Shown here: one piece after another, positions 44,745-52,435 of the stretch | How positions within the stretch are numbered: the first letter of the stretch is position 1 | Layout of the letters: the number at the start of each line of letters is the position of its first letter | Assembly: GCA_045591315.1 (NCBI GenBank) | Contig: JAZNSN010000081.1 | Location: 1-64,000 of the forward strand | From: HGM04593 sp045591315 | GTDB lineage: Bacteria; Bacteroidota; Bacteroidia; Bacteroidales; Bacteroidaceae | Reading direction: 5' to 3' | DNA length: 64,000 nucleotides | Made by a program: the position numbers and the translations under genes | Notes under the pieces: generated by a model | Databases searched by the model: none | What the model was told of the DNA's origin: nothing | What the model saw: only the letters and a program-made list of their open reading frames with translations

Positions 44745-46076
44745 TTATTTTTCTGAATGTACAAACGGAACTCCACTATAATAGTCAACCATTCTCTTCT
44801 CTATCATATATTGCAGCTTCGACCGCAAGCAATCCGACTTTGCCTGCAACAGGTCTGCAGCAGCCATTTGCAGTTCAATAGCCGTAACAAGCCCCTTTTC
44901 AAATTTAGCATATATACCGTTATAGGCCAATTGCGATGCCTCGACCTTCTTTACAGACTGGTTATACAGCTTGCCATAACCGTGCATCTGCCTGCAGGCC
45001 TGGGCCACTTCACTCTCTACAGCATTACGTGTGGCCTCCATCTCAAGCTTGGCATTACGCAAGGCATTGCGGGAAGAGCGCACAGATGCCTTGCGGCTCA
45101 GATTGGAGAATACCGGTATTGACATCGACACACCGATATATTCATTTCTGTTGTTCTTGAATTGTGACGAGAATGAAGGGAATGCCGAACGGTTCTCAAA
45201 GTTTGTATAGAAGTTTGTCCCGATACCTGCCGAGAGGCTTATTGTCGGGAACCATACAGCCTTAGCCTTCAAGTAACGCAAGTTGCACTCCTTTACGGCA
45301 AGCTCAGAAGAGACAACCTGCACATTGTTGGCAAGAGCATATTCTACGACATTATCAATCTGAGGAGCTGTTTGCTGCGGAAGAATATCATAGTTCTCTA
45401 CAACCTCAAGAGGCGTGTTCTGCGGATAGTTCATTGTTTCGCGCAACCTTATCGATGCCATAGCCAGATTATTCTGCTGCTCTGTAAGCAGATACTCATA
45501 ATTAGCCTCCTGCGAAGCAACCTCTGCGACCTCAGCAGCACTCTTCAGACCCAACTCATGCAGTTTCCGTGCCTGGTGCAGTGTACGGCGCGATGCAGAG
45601 AGATGCTCCTCCGATATCTTTACGGCACCTTTGTAATATACTACATCGGTGTATGCCTTCATAACATCCATAGCCACCCTGTCACGCGCAATTTGAAGGT
45701 CGCTGTAACCGCGGTCACGTGCAGTCCTTGCCGCACGTATCTCATTTACATAACGCAACCCGGCAAAGATAGGCATTGACGCCGAAAGACTATATGAGTT
45801 GCTGAATGTAGATACGGTAGTATAACTGTTTGTTTCGGGATCGACAGAACGTCCGAAGTTGGTCGTTGCCGATATGCCAGCCGAAACAGACGGGAACAAT
45901 GAGGCAACAGACTGTTTATAGCTCATTCTGGCATTGTCAAGAGCATTCACCTGTTTTCCCACCGATACAGAGTGTTCTACAGCATAAGCCATACACTCAT
46001 CCATTGTCATTACCTGTGCCGATGTACCAGTAAACAAAAGACTGCCGGCAATAATTATCATAAAAAACCTTTTCAT
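44745..46076 (-). CDS. TolC-family outer-membrane efflux channel
   Basis: 443 aa from M12 of the longer frame. The start MKRFFMIIIAGSLLFTGTSA is a clean signal peptide, and the upstream ATG (46109) lies inside the predicted sigma-54 promoter, so it would not be transcribed. Two TolC repeats of helical hairpins are visible (about 25-220 and 230-443). As the first gene of the cluster it is followed by the adaptor gene. Forms the trimeric exit duct. Confidence 0.93.
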   Translation of the reverse strand: MKRFFMIIIAGSLLFTGTSAQVMTMDECMAYAVEHSVSVGKQVNALDNARMSYKQSVASLFPSVSAGISATTNFGRSVDPETNSYTTVSTFSNSYSLSASMPIFAGLRYVNEIRAARTARDRGYSDLQIARDRVAMDVMKAYTDVVYYKGAVKISEEHLSASRRTLHQARKLHELGLKSAAEVAEVASQEANYEYLLTEQQNNLAMASIRLRETMNYPQNTPLEVVENYDILPQQTAPQIDNVVEYALANNVQVVSSELAVKECNLRYLKAKAVWFPTISLSAGIGTNFYTNFENRSAFPSFSSQFKNNRNEYIGVSMSIPVFSNLSRKASVRSSRNALRNAKLEMEATRNAVESEVAQACRQMHGYGKLYNQSVKKVEASQLAYNGIYAKFEKGLVTAIELQMAAADLLQAKSDCLRSKLQYMIEKRMVDYYSGVPFVHSEK

Positions 46077-46103
46077 ACAAAAAAACATTTCTACCAGACT
46101 ACG

Positions 46104-46120
46104 TGCCAAAAGCGTGCCAA
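46104..46120 (-). promoter_or_regulatory. Sigma-54-like promoter of the tolC export operon
   Basis: Minus strand TTGGCACG-CTTT-TGGCA compared with YTGGCACG-RNNN-TTGCW: the -24 GG and -12 GC are both present at the right distance, with mismatches at two less critical positions. A second overlapping TTGGCACG begins at 46109. Transcription would start near 46093, 17 bases before the chosen tolC ATG. An NtrC-type regulator is encoded at the end of the operon. Confidence 0.65.
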
Positions 46121-46175
46121 AAATTATAAAATTCCAAATATCAACGATTTATCTAAAAACACAGCCTTGAAGAAA

Positions 46176-46214
46176 TGTCTAATAATTTGACACCCGATGT
46201 AAAATCATTGGACA
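46176..46214. promoter_or_regulatory. Enhancer-like pair of 17-bp palindromes upstream of tolC
   Basis: TGTCTAATAATTTGACA (46176-46192) and TGTAAAATCATTGGACA (46198-46214) share TGTnnAATnATTnGACA. Starts are 22 bases apart, two helical turns, and they lie about 83-121 bases upstream of the predicted sigma-54 start. This is where an NtrC-type activator would bind. Confidence 0.6.
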
Positions 46215-46268
46215 ACTGGTAAAATTTAAGATAAAAAGCAGCGTCACAAAGGTTTTATTCTGCCGGCT

Positions 46269-46299
46269 TATGTTTATTGCATCACTTTTGCTATCTTCG
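46269..46299 (+). promoter_or_regulatory. Promoter of the Spm-type membrane protein gene
   Basis: TATG (46269-46272), 19 bases, TATCTTCG (46292-46299), 25 bases before the GTG start. TAnnTTCG variant. It is divergent from the tolC promoter. Confidence 0.45.
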
Positions 46300-46324
46300 C
46301 AGATAATTAGGAAAATAATACAAC

Positions 46325-47557
46325 GTGGTACTTAACTATATCTGGATTGCATTCTTCCTCATTGCATTTGCAATTGCACTGGGGAAGCTAATATTCGCAG
46401 GAGACACAACGGTCTTTCCTGCGATAATGGACTCTACCTTCGCACAGGCAAAGAATGCCTTTGAAATTTCGTTGGGACTGACAGGAGTGCTCTCACTTTG
46501 GATGGGAATAATGAAGATTGGCGAGAAAGGCGGCCTTGTGGCTGCGCTTGCAAGAGTGCTGAGCCCGGTATTATGCAAAATCTTCCCCGATGTACCCAAA
46601 GGGCACCCGGCTATGGGAACAATGTTCATGAACTTCTCGGCAAACATGCTGGGGCTTGACAACGCGGCTACTCCAATGGGGCTTAAGGCCATGCAGGAGC
46701 TTCAGGAACTGAACAAGGAGAAGGAGACGGCAAGCAACCCCATGATAATGTTCCTTGTACTCAATACATCGGGGCTTACGCTCATTCCCGTATCGGTACT
46801 GCTCTACCGTGCCGAGTTGGGAGCAGCAAATCCAACCGATGTATTCATTCCTATCCTTATTGCAACAACAGTATCGACACTTGTCGGCCTGATGATAACA
46901 AGCATATACCAGCGCATAAACCTCTTCAACCGTACAATGATGCTTTTCCTATTTGCCATCTGCGCCTTAGTCGCAGGAGGTACATGGGGAATGATGCAGC
47001 TTTCGCAGGTAGAGATTGAGGTGGTTTCGACATCGCTTGCCAATATAATACTTTTCTCGGTGATAATACTCTTCATCGCAGCCGGCATGCGTGCAAGGAT
47101 TAATGTATATGAAGCATTCATAGAGGGAGCAAAGGAGGGATTCACAACAGCCGTACGCATCATCCCCTACCTTGTTGCTATACTTGTAGCCATTGGGGTG
47201 TTCCGCGCATCGGGAGGCATGGACGTGATAATGGACGGTGTGGCATGGTGCGCAAATGCAGCCGGCATAGGCGATGACTTCGTGGGTGCATTGCCTACTG
47301 CCATAATGAAGCCGCTGAGCGGAAGCGGAGCAAGAGGCATGATGATTGATGCTATGGGCACATACGGTGCCGACTCCTTTGCCGGGCGCATGGCATGCCT
47401 GTTCCAGGGAGCTACCGACACTACATTCTATATACTGGCGGTATATTTCGGAAGTGTAGGAATACGCAAGACACGCCACGCGGTAACATGCGGACTGCTT
47501 GCCGACCTTGCCGGAATAATTGCAGCCATAGCAATTGCATATATTTTCTTCGGATGA
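46325..47557 (+). CDS. SpmA-SpmB fusion, nucleoside-recognition (Gate) domain membrane protein
   Basis: 410 aa with about ten hydrophobic segments. The N-terminal half resembles SpmA (NSGLTLIPVSV-type region as NTSGLTLIPVSVLL; MFMNFSANMLGLDNAATPMGLKAM) and the C-terminal half SpmB (KPLSGSGARGMMIDA, LFQGATDTTFYILAVYFGSVGI). In spore-formers SpmA and SpmB help dehydrate the spore core; in non-sporulating Bacteroidetes the fused form is common and is probably a transporter of unknown substrate. It starts with GTG; no better ATG is upstream. Confidence 0.9.
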   Translation: MVLNYIWIAFFLIAFAIALGKLIFAGDTTVFPAIMDSTFAQAKNAFEISLGLTGVLSLWMGIMKIGEKGGLVAALARVLSPVLCKIFPDVPKGHPAMGTMFMNFSANMLGLDNAATPMGLKAMQELQELNKEKETASNPMIMFLVLNTSGLTLIPVSVLLYRAELGAANPTDVFIPILIATTVSTLVGLMITSIYQRINLFNRTMMLFLFAICALVAGGTWGMMQLSQVEIEVVSTSLANIILFSVIILFIAAGMRARINVYEAFIEGAKEGFTTAVRIIPYLVAILVAIGVFRASGGMDVIMDGVAWCANAAGIGDDFVGALPTAIMKPLSGSGARGMMIDAMGTYGADSFAGRMACLFQGATDTTFYILAVYFGSVGIRKTRHAVTCGLLADLAGIIAAIAIAYIFFG

Positions 47558-47659
47558 TTTTATAACAGATTGTCATATCGACCGACAGGGAGATATCTGA
47601 AATATTATTCCGGATTTCTCGTCGATACGTTCTGCCGAATGACAAAAAACACTTTTCTT

Positions 47660-48070
47660 ATGATAAGCTACCAGACCGAGGGTACCAGGATGCCCGCAAT
47701 AAAAAGACGTGAGACAACAGCGTGGATTAAGGCCGTTGCTGCCACATACGGCAAGAAGGTGGGCGATATTGCCTACATATTCTGCAACGACGAAAAGATT
47801 CTTGAGGTGAACCGCGAGTACCTACAGCACGACTATTACACCGATATAATAACCTTCGACTACTGCGAGGGCGACACGATAAGCGGTGACCTCTTCATAT
47901 CACTGGACACTGTACGCAGCAACAGCGAGATGGTAGGTGCCACATACGAGCAGGAGCTGTACCGCGTGATTATCCACGGCATACTGCACCTATGCGGAAT
48001 AAATGACAAAGGTAAAGGCGAACGCGAAATTATGGAAGATTGTGAGAACAAAGCTCTTGCAATGAGATAA
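47660..48070 (+). CDS. ybeY: Endoribonuclease YbeY, 3' end replaced by an islet copy
   Basis: 136 aa from MISYQTEG, which matches family starts better than the longer frame from 47570. The metal-site motif HGILHLCGINDKGKGE has two of the three usual His; the third is replaced, as is common in Bacteroidetes. YbeY matures 16S rRNA 3' ends and helps ribosome quality control. The last 63 bases (48006-48068) are repeated at 49340-49402, where the frame continues as RYVSD before a stop. So the present end, AMR, came with the Fic islet and the distal copy is the older tail. Confidence 0.9.
   Translation: MISYQTEGTRMPAIKRRETTAWIKAVAATYGKKVGDIAYIFCNDEKILEVNREYLQHDYYTDIITFDYCEGDTISGDLFISLDTVRSNSEMVGATYEQELYRVIIHGILHLCGINDKGKGEREIMEDCENKALAMR
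48006..48068 (+). repeat. Left copy of ybeY 3'-end direct repeat
   Basis: 63 bases identical in 60 positions to 49340-49402; the first 45 or so are identical. The copy lies inside ybeY and supplies its current stop region. Confidence 0.9.
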
Positions 48071-48165
48071 TAAAAACAAGCCTTAGAGAACAAAGCCTCT
48101 TTATAATACAAGATTCTAAAAGAACTGTCGTATTATACATACAAATGTAATTCAGAACATTTATT

Positions 48166-49200
48166 TTAGAAGTAATTCTTTACAGCAAACTCATACTGCT
48201 CGATAAAGATCTGCTTGAAAGATGCGATATTGTTCTGCTCATAGAACATGAGCATAGCCTTCTTATAATCGATAGAATCCACGGTGCGGAAAGATATCGG
48301 ACAATACCCCCATGCCATAAGAATTGCGTTACTTCCAATTCTGGCCGTTCGTTTGTTACCATCGGTAAATGGTTGTATGTACGACAATAGAAGTAGAGCA
48401 AGCAATGCTTTCTCAAAAACATCTTCTTTGCCATTAATCAACCGGCAACTATCTTCCAATGCTTCACGAATTTGAAATTCATTGTCAAGAGGACGATAGT
48501 TTGTTCCTGTTATGCCTACACGCCTCTTGCGTATTCCACTACCCACTTCAAGTTCCTTTGTCAAGATAATGTGAATATCCTCTATTCTTCTTATAGAAAG
48601 TTCCTTAAGGTAATCCGGATTATCCAGAATAAAATCAAGTGCCTCTTTATGATTAAGCAGCATAACCGCCTCCTCTTTAGTTTTTCCCTTAGCAGTTTCT
48701 CTTTCTTTCAATAATCTTTCTGTTTCAAGGAGAGAATATGTATTGCCCTCAATCTGTGATGATTTCCAGGATAAGTCCACACCAAGACGCTCCATTTCCT
48801 TACGATATTCCACACCGGACAAGGTGCTCATATTTGCCAAAAAAATATTATGAGCGGCATTCAGCCTTGCTTTCTCTTCAGCTGTAAACAGAACAACATT
48901 CGGCAATATATCACAAATCAATTGGAAATTGAACGTCTCTTGAACCACACGCTCATCTATATCATTTGCAAAATAGGTATCAATATCAAGCGGCATCATG
49001 AGATGAGCCTGTGCCGACAAGGAATATCGGGTAGCCTTTCCTCTACCCTCAACCACGATGTCACCTTTCTGCACACAATCGGCAATAATCCGCTTCAATG
49101 TTCTTTCATTTGGAGCCTCTTTCAAAGCTTCTGCGATTTCCACTCTGCTAGACGATGGATTATAGTGCAAGAATTGCAATATTTCAACCTGTATTGTCAT
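48166..49200 (-). CDS. Fic-domain protein with N-terminal winged helix, catalytic His replaced by Gln
   Basis: 344 aa. Residues 1-60 resemble a winged-helix DNA-binding domain (EILQFLHYNPSSSRVEIAEAL ... GKATRYSLS). An inhibitory helix carries SSQIEGN (147-153), fitting [S/T]xxxE[G/N]. The Fic motif is IQPFTDGNKRTAR (275-287); active Fic enzymes have HxFx[D/E]GN. The His that starts AMP transfer is Gln276 here, while the phosphate-binding GN and Arg remain. So it may lack AMPylation and act as a DNA-binding sensor, or use another chemistry. It lies in an islet within ybeY. Confidence 0.9.
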   Translation of the reverse strand: MTIQVEILQFLHYNPSSSRVEIAEALKEAPNERTLKRIIADCVQKGDIVVEGRGKATRYSLSAQAHLMMPLDIDTYFANDIDERVVQETFNFQLICDILPNVVLFTAEEKARLNAAHNIFLANMSTLSGVEYRKEMERLGVDLSWKSSQIEGNTYSLLETERLLKERETAKGKTKEEAVMLLNHKEALDFILDNPDYLKELSIRRIEDIHIILTKELEVGSGIRKRRVGITGTNYRPLDNEFQIREALEDSCRLINGKEDVFEKALLALLLLSYIQPFTDGNKRTARIGSNAILMAWGYCPISFRTVDSIDYKKAMLMFYEQNNIASFKQIFIEQYEFAVKNYF

Positions 49201-49216
49201 GATATCTTATTCTTCA

Positions 49217-49301
49217 TTCGGGACAAAAATAATATTATTTCCGGATTTACGGGACAACTGACTGAAATTTTGTCCCGAATACAGCTTTTTTTGTCCCGAA
49301 T
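49217..49301. promoter_or_regulatory. Repeated CGGGACA operator-like sites upstream of fic
   Basis: Four copies of TTCGGGACAAAA or close: 49217-49230 and 49248-49257 (degenerate) on the plus strand, 49267-49280 and 49289-49301 on the minus strand, the last two about 21 bases apart. They lie 17-101 bases before the fic start. The winged-helix domain of the Fic protein is the obvious candidate binder, implying autoregulation. Confidence 0.55.
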
Positions 49302-49339
49302 GTACGATGTCATTTACGGATACGAAAAGGCTGTGTCCT

Positions 49340-49402
49340 CAAAGGTAAAGGCGAACGCGAAATTATGGAAGATTGTGAGAACAAGGCTTTGGCAATGAGA
49401 TA
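49340..49402 (+). repeat. Right copy of ybeY 3'-end direct repeat (ancestral tail)
   Basis: Sixty of 63 bases match 48006-48068. In frame it reads KGKGEREIMEDCENKALAMR and continues YVSD to a TAA at 49412-49414. It has no start and is the cut-off 3' end of ybeY. The following bases to 49543 hold no gene. Confidence 0.85.
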
Positions 49403-49543
49403 CGTAAGTGACTAAAAAGCGGATTACTGTATTATGCAATGTTCCCAAAATCCTCATTTACTTAAATAAACTGCGGCATTCAGGAACTTTGCAAGCCTTG
49501 TACTCAACTTTTGTTAACTTCCGGAAATTTACAAACAAAACAT

Positions 49544-50617
49544 TCAGATTTTAAGCCCGTCGAGCATTTCGGCGAATAGCTTTATACCCTCGCGTATCTC
49601 GCTTATCCTTATATATTCGTTTGCTGTGTGCGAACGTGAGGAGTCACCGGGGCCCATCTTGAGTGTGGGGATACTCAATAATGCCTGATTCGACAACGTC
49701 GGCGAGCCGTAGGGCTTGCGGCCAAGCTCCACGGCACGTTTTACAAGAGGGTGTTCGGCAGATATTGACGACGAGTTCAAACGCGTAGAACGCGCCTTGA
49801 CTTCGCTGCTCACATGGCTTCCGATTATCTCAAGAAGCTCGCTGTTGGAATAGCACTCGTTACTGCGTATGTCAACGACATAGCTGCAACTGTCGGGGAT
49901 GACATTATGCTGCTTCCCGGCATTCACCTGGGTAACAGTCATCTTGACATCGCCAAGCAGAGGAGAACTCTCCGAATATTTGTAGTTTCTGAACCAATCG
50001 ATATCCTCAATAGCCTTGTATATCGCATTCACACCTTCGTTTCGTGCCGCATGGCCTGCAATGCCTGTTGCTGTACAGTCGAGAACCATAAGTCCCTTTT
50101 CGGCTATCGCCGGCTGCATGCCTGTCGGCTCGCCTATTATGGCACAGCTTATAGGAGGAAGCAAGGGTATTACAGCCTCGATGCCGTTCTTTCCGGACAC
50201 CTCCTCCTCGGCCGAAGCGAGGAATATTGTGTTATAATTCTGCGGATTCTGGCATATCTGATAGAAGACTTGAAGCATTGTAACCAATGATGCACCGTCG
50301 TCATTGCTGCCGAGGCCGTATATGATGTCGCCATCGACAATAGGAGTGAAGGGGTGCTTGCTCCAGCCTGCAACAGGCTTTACAGTGTCGATATGAGCAT
50401 CGAGCAGCAATGTAGGGCGCGTAGCGTCGTACCCCGGTGCAATGCACCATATATTGTTAAGGTGACGGTGCATGTCGAAACGCACCGGTGCACCCCTCTC
50501 GATGAAATGCTGCAACTTGTCGGTCGCATCACTCTCCTCACGGCTTATCGACGGGGTACTGATAAGAACCTTCAACAACTCAACTGCTCTGTTTACATTC
50601 GACTCGGTTATAATCAT
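49544..50617 (-). CDS. M20 family deacetylase (N-acetyl/N-succinylornithine deacetylase-like)
   Basis: 357 aa. Di-zinc ligands: His75 and Asp77 in LLLDAHIDTVK, Asp106/107 in GLGSNDDGAS, the catalytic Glu in SAEEEVSG, then IGEPTG and the C-terminal His in GDSSRSHTANEYI. A lid domain (about 165-280) interrupts the catalytic domain. It fits the ArgE/DapE group; Bacteroidetes make arginine through N-succinylated intermediates, so N-succinylornithine is a possible substrate, but no arg gene is adjacent. On the minus strand a TACCTTTG box (50661-50654) with TTTG 21 bases upstream (50686-50683) is the likely promoter. Confidence 0.88.
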   Translation of the reverse strand: MIITESNVNRAVELLKVLISTPSISREESDATDKLQHFIERGAPVRFDMHRHLNNIWCIAPGYDATRPTLLLDAHIDTVKPVAGWSKHPFTPIVDGDIIYGLGSNDDGASLVTMLQVFYQICQNPQNYNTIFLASAEEEVSGKNGIEAVIPLLPPISCAIIGEPTGMQPAIAEKGLMVLDCTATGIAGHAARNEGVNAIYKAIEDIDWFRNYKYSESSPLLGDVKMTVTQVNAGKQHNVIPDSCSYVVDIRSNECYSNSELLEIIGSHVSSEVKARSTRLNSSSISAEHPLVKRAVELGRKPYGSPTLSNQALLSIPTLKMGPGDSSRSHTANEYIRISEIREGIKLFAEMLDGLKI

Positions 50618-50743
50618 ACAGAATTTGTCTTCTTTATACTGTCATCAACAACGCAAAGGTACAAAGATAACCAATCAATTGCCAAATCTTATTTTTAAAA
50701 ATTGCGAACAATTTGATTTTATAACCTTTACTGATTATTGTAA

Positions 50744-50775
50744 TTTGTTTATTTTTGAATATCGTTGTATCTTCG
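50744..50775 (+). promoter_or_regulatory. Promoter of prfB
   Basis: TTTG (50744-50747), 20 bases, TATCTTCG (50768-50775), 27 bases before the ATG. TAnnTTCG variant with an exact -33 box. Confidence 0.6.
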
Positions 50776-50802
50776 CAAAGAATTTAAAACGACACACTAC
50801 AG

Positions 50803-51918
50803 ATGATAACAGCCGACCAACTGAAAGACATAAAAGAGCGCACGGCTGCGCTCAAGCAATACCTTGCAATAGATGAGAAGATAATACAGGTTGAGGAGGA
50901 ACAGCTCCGTACACAGGCACCCGGCTTCTGGGACAACGCAAAAGAGGCCGAGGCACAGATGAAAAAAGTCAAGGGACTGCAGGCATGGATTGACGGATAC
51001 AAGGAGGTAAACAACCGTACCGAAGAGACCGAAATGGCAATGGAGCTTTTCCGTGAAGAGATGGTCGATGAACATGAAGTAGATGATGCCTATGCACGCG
51101 CTCTGGCAGCAATCGAGGAGCTTGAACTGAAAAACATGCTGCGCGGCGAGGCCGACGAGATGGATTGCGTGCTCAAGATAAATTCGGGTGCAGGAGGTAC
51201 TGAGGCTCAGGATTGGGCAAGCATGCTAATGCGAATGTACATGCGATGGGCCGAGGCCAACAACTACAAGCTAACCGTTGCCAACCTGCAGGAGGCCGAG
51301 GATGCGGGAATAAAGACTGTAACCCTTGAAATCAAAGGAGCATACGCATACGGCTATCTCAAGGGCGAGAATGGTGTTCACCGTCTTGTACGCGTGAGCC
51401 CTTACAACGCACAGGGCAAGCGCATGACATCGTTCAGTTCGGTGTTCGTGACACCGCTTGTCGATGACAGCATCGAAGTGGTAATTGAGCCTGCACGCAT
51501 ATCATGGGATACATTCCGAAGCGGCGGTGCAGGAGGACAGAACGTGAACAAGGTGGAATCGGGAGTACGCTTGCGCTATCAGTACAAGGACCCTTACACC
51601 GGTGCCGAAGAGGAGATTCTCATCGAGAACACCGAGACACGCGACCAGCCAAAGAACAAGGAGAACGCTATGCGACAGCTCCGTTCTATCCTCTACAACA
51701 AAGAAATGCAGCACCGCATGGAAGAGCAGGCTAAGGTTGAGGCTGGAAAGAAGAAAATTGAATGGGGCTCGCAGATACGCAGCTACGTATTCGATGACCG
51801 CCGTGTAAAGGACCACCGTACGAACTACCAGACATCGGACGTGAACGGTGTTATGGACGGCAAGATAGACGGCTTCATAAAGGCATTCCTGATGGAATTT
51901 GCCGAGAACGGAGAGTAA
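50803..51918 (+). CDS. prfB: Peptide chain release factor 2
   Basis: 371 aa in a single continuous frame, so the programmed +1 frameshift found in most prfB genes is absent. The catalytic GGQ is in RSGGAGGQNVNKVESG (near residue 245). The stop-codon recognition tripeptide, SPF in E. coli RF2, reads SPY in LVRVSPYNAQGKRMTSFSSV. RF2 releases peptides at UAA and UGA. Loss of the frameshift means that RF2 level is not controlled by in-frame UGA reading here. It heads a unit with the CYTH gene (15 bases) and the lipoprotein gene. Confidence 0.96.
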   Translation: MITADQLKDIKERTAALKQYLAIDEKIIQVEEEQLRTQAPGFWDNAKEAEAQMKKVKGLQAWIDGYKEVNNRTEETEMAMELFREEMVDEHEVDDAYARALAAIEELELKNMLRGEADEMDCVLKINSGAGGTEAQDWASMLMRMYMRWAEANNYKLTVANLQEAEDAGIKTVTLEIKGAYAYGYLKGENGVHRLVRVSPYNAQGKRMTSFSSVFVTPLVDDSIEVVIEPARISWDTFRSGGAGGQNVNKVESGVRLRYQYKDPYTGAEEEILIENTETRDQPKNKENAMRQLRSILYNKEMQHRMEEQAKVEAGKKKIEWGSQIRSYVFDDRRVKDHRTNYQTSDVNGVMDGKIDGFIKAFLMEFAENGE

Positions 51919-51933
51919 TTTTACAAGAAATAC

Positions 51934-52404
51934 ATGGCAATTGAGATAGAGAGGAAGTTCCTCGTCACCGACGACAGCTACAAGGCGATGGCTTTCCACA
52001 GCGACCGCATAGCGCAAGGCTATATATGCCGCCAAGGCGGCAACTCGACAAGAGTGAGGGTGCGTGGAGAGAAAGGGTTCCTTACAATAAAAGGGCCGTC
52101 GGCAAACGGAGGGGTGAGCCGTTTCGAATGGGAAAAGGAGATTCCTGTAGAAGAGGCTTGGGAGCTGATGAAACTATGCCATAATGCAATCATTGACAAA
52201 AGAAGGTACCTTGTAAAATGCGGAGCGCACACATACGAGGTAGATGAGTTCTACGGCGACAATGAGGGGCTTGTAGTTGCCGAAGTGGAACTGCACGACG
52301 AGAATGAGGCCTTTGAAAAGCCGCCGTTCATCGGCAAGGAGATAACAGGAGACGGCAAGTACTATAATTCGAGCCTAACACGTTTCCCTTACAAATGCTG
52401 GTAA
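51934..52404 (+). CDS. CYTH domain protein (triphosphate tunnel metalloenzyme)
   Basis: 156 aa. Starts MAIEIERKFLV, the ExExK signature of the CYTH superfamily, followed by strands rich in charged residues pointing into the tunnel (RVRVRGEKGFLTIKG, KRRYLVKCGAHTYEVDEF, LVVAEVEL). Bacterial single-domain members of this length hydrolyse tripolyphosphate or NTPs with Mg2+. It follows prfB by 15 bases. Confidence 0.92.
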   Translation: MAIEIERKFLVTDDSYKAMAFHSDRIAQGYICRQGGNSTRVRVRGEKGFLTIKGPSANGGVSRFEWEKEIPVEEAWELMKLCHNAIIDKRRYLVKCGAHTYEVDEFYGDNEGLVVAEVELHDENEAFEKPPFIGKEITGDGKYYNSSLTRFPYKCW

Positions 52405-52435
52405 CTTTTATAACTAACCTTCAATATAATTTATC

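Larger units (their letters stand above)
48069..49339. mobile_element. Fic-gene islet inserted in the 3' end of ybeY
   Basis: About 1.27 kb between two direct copies of the ybeY 3' end. The insert holds only a fic gene on the opposite strand with its operators. The proximal repeat restores the ybeY reading frame, as happens when an element integrates within a gene end. No integrase, transposase or terminal inverted repeats are visible. Confidence 0.7.
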
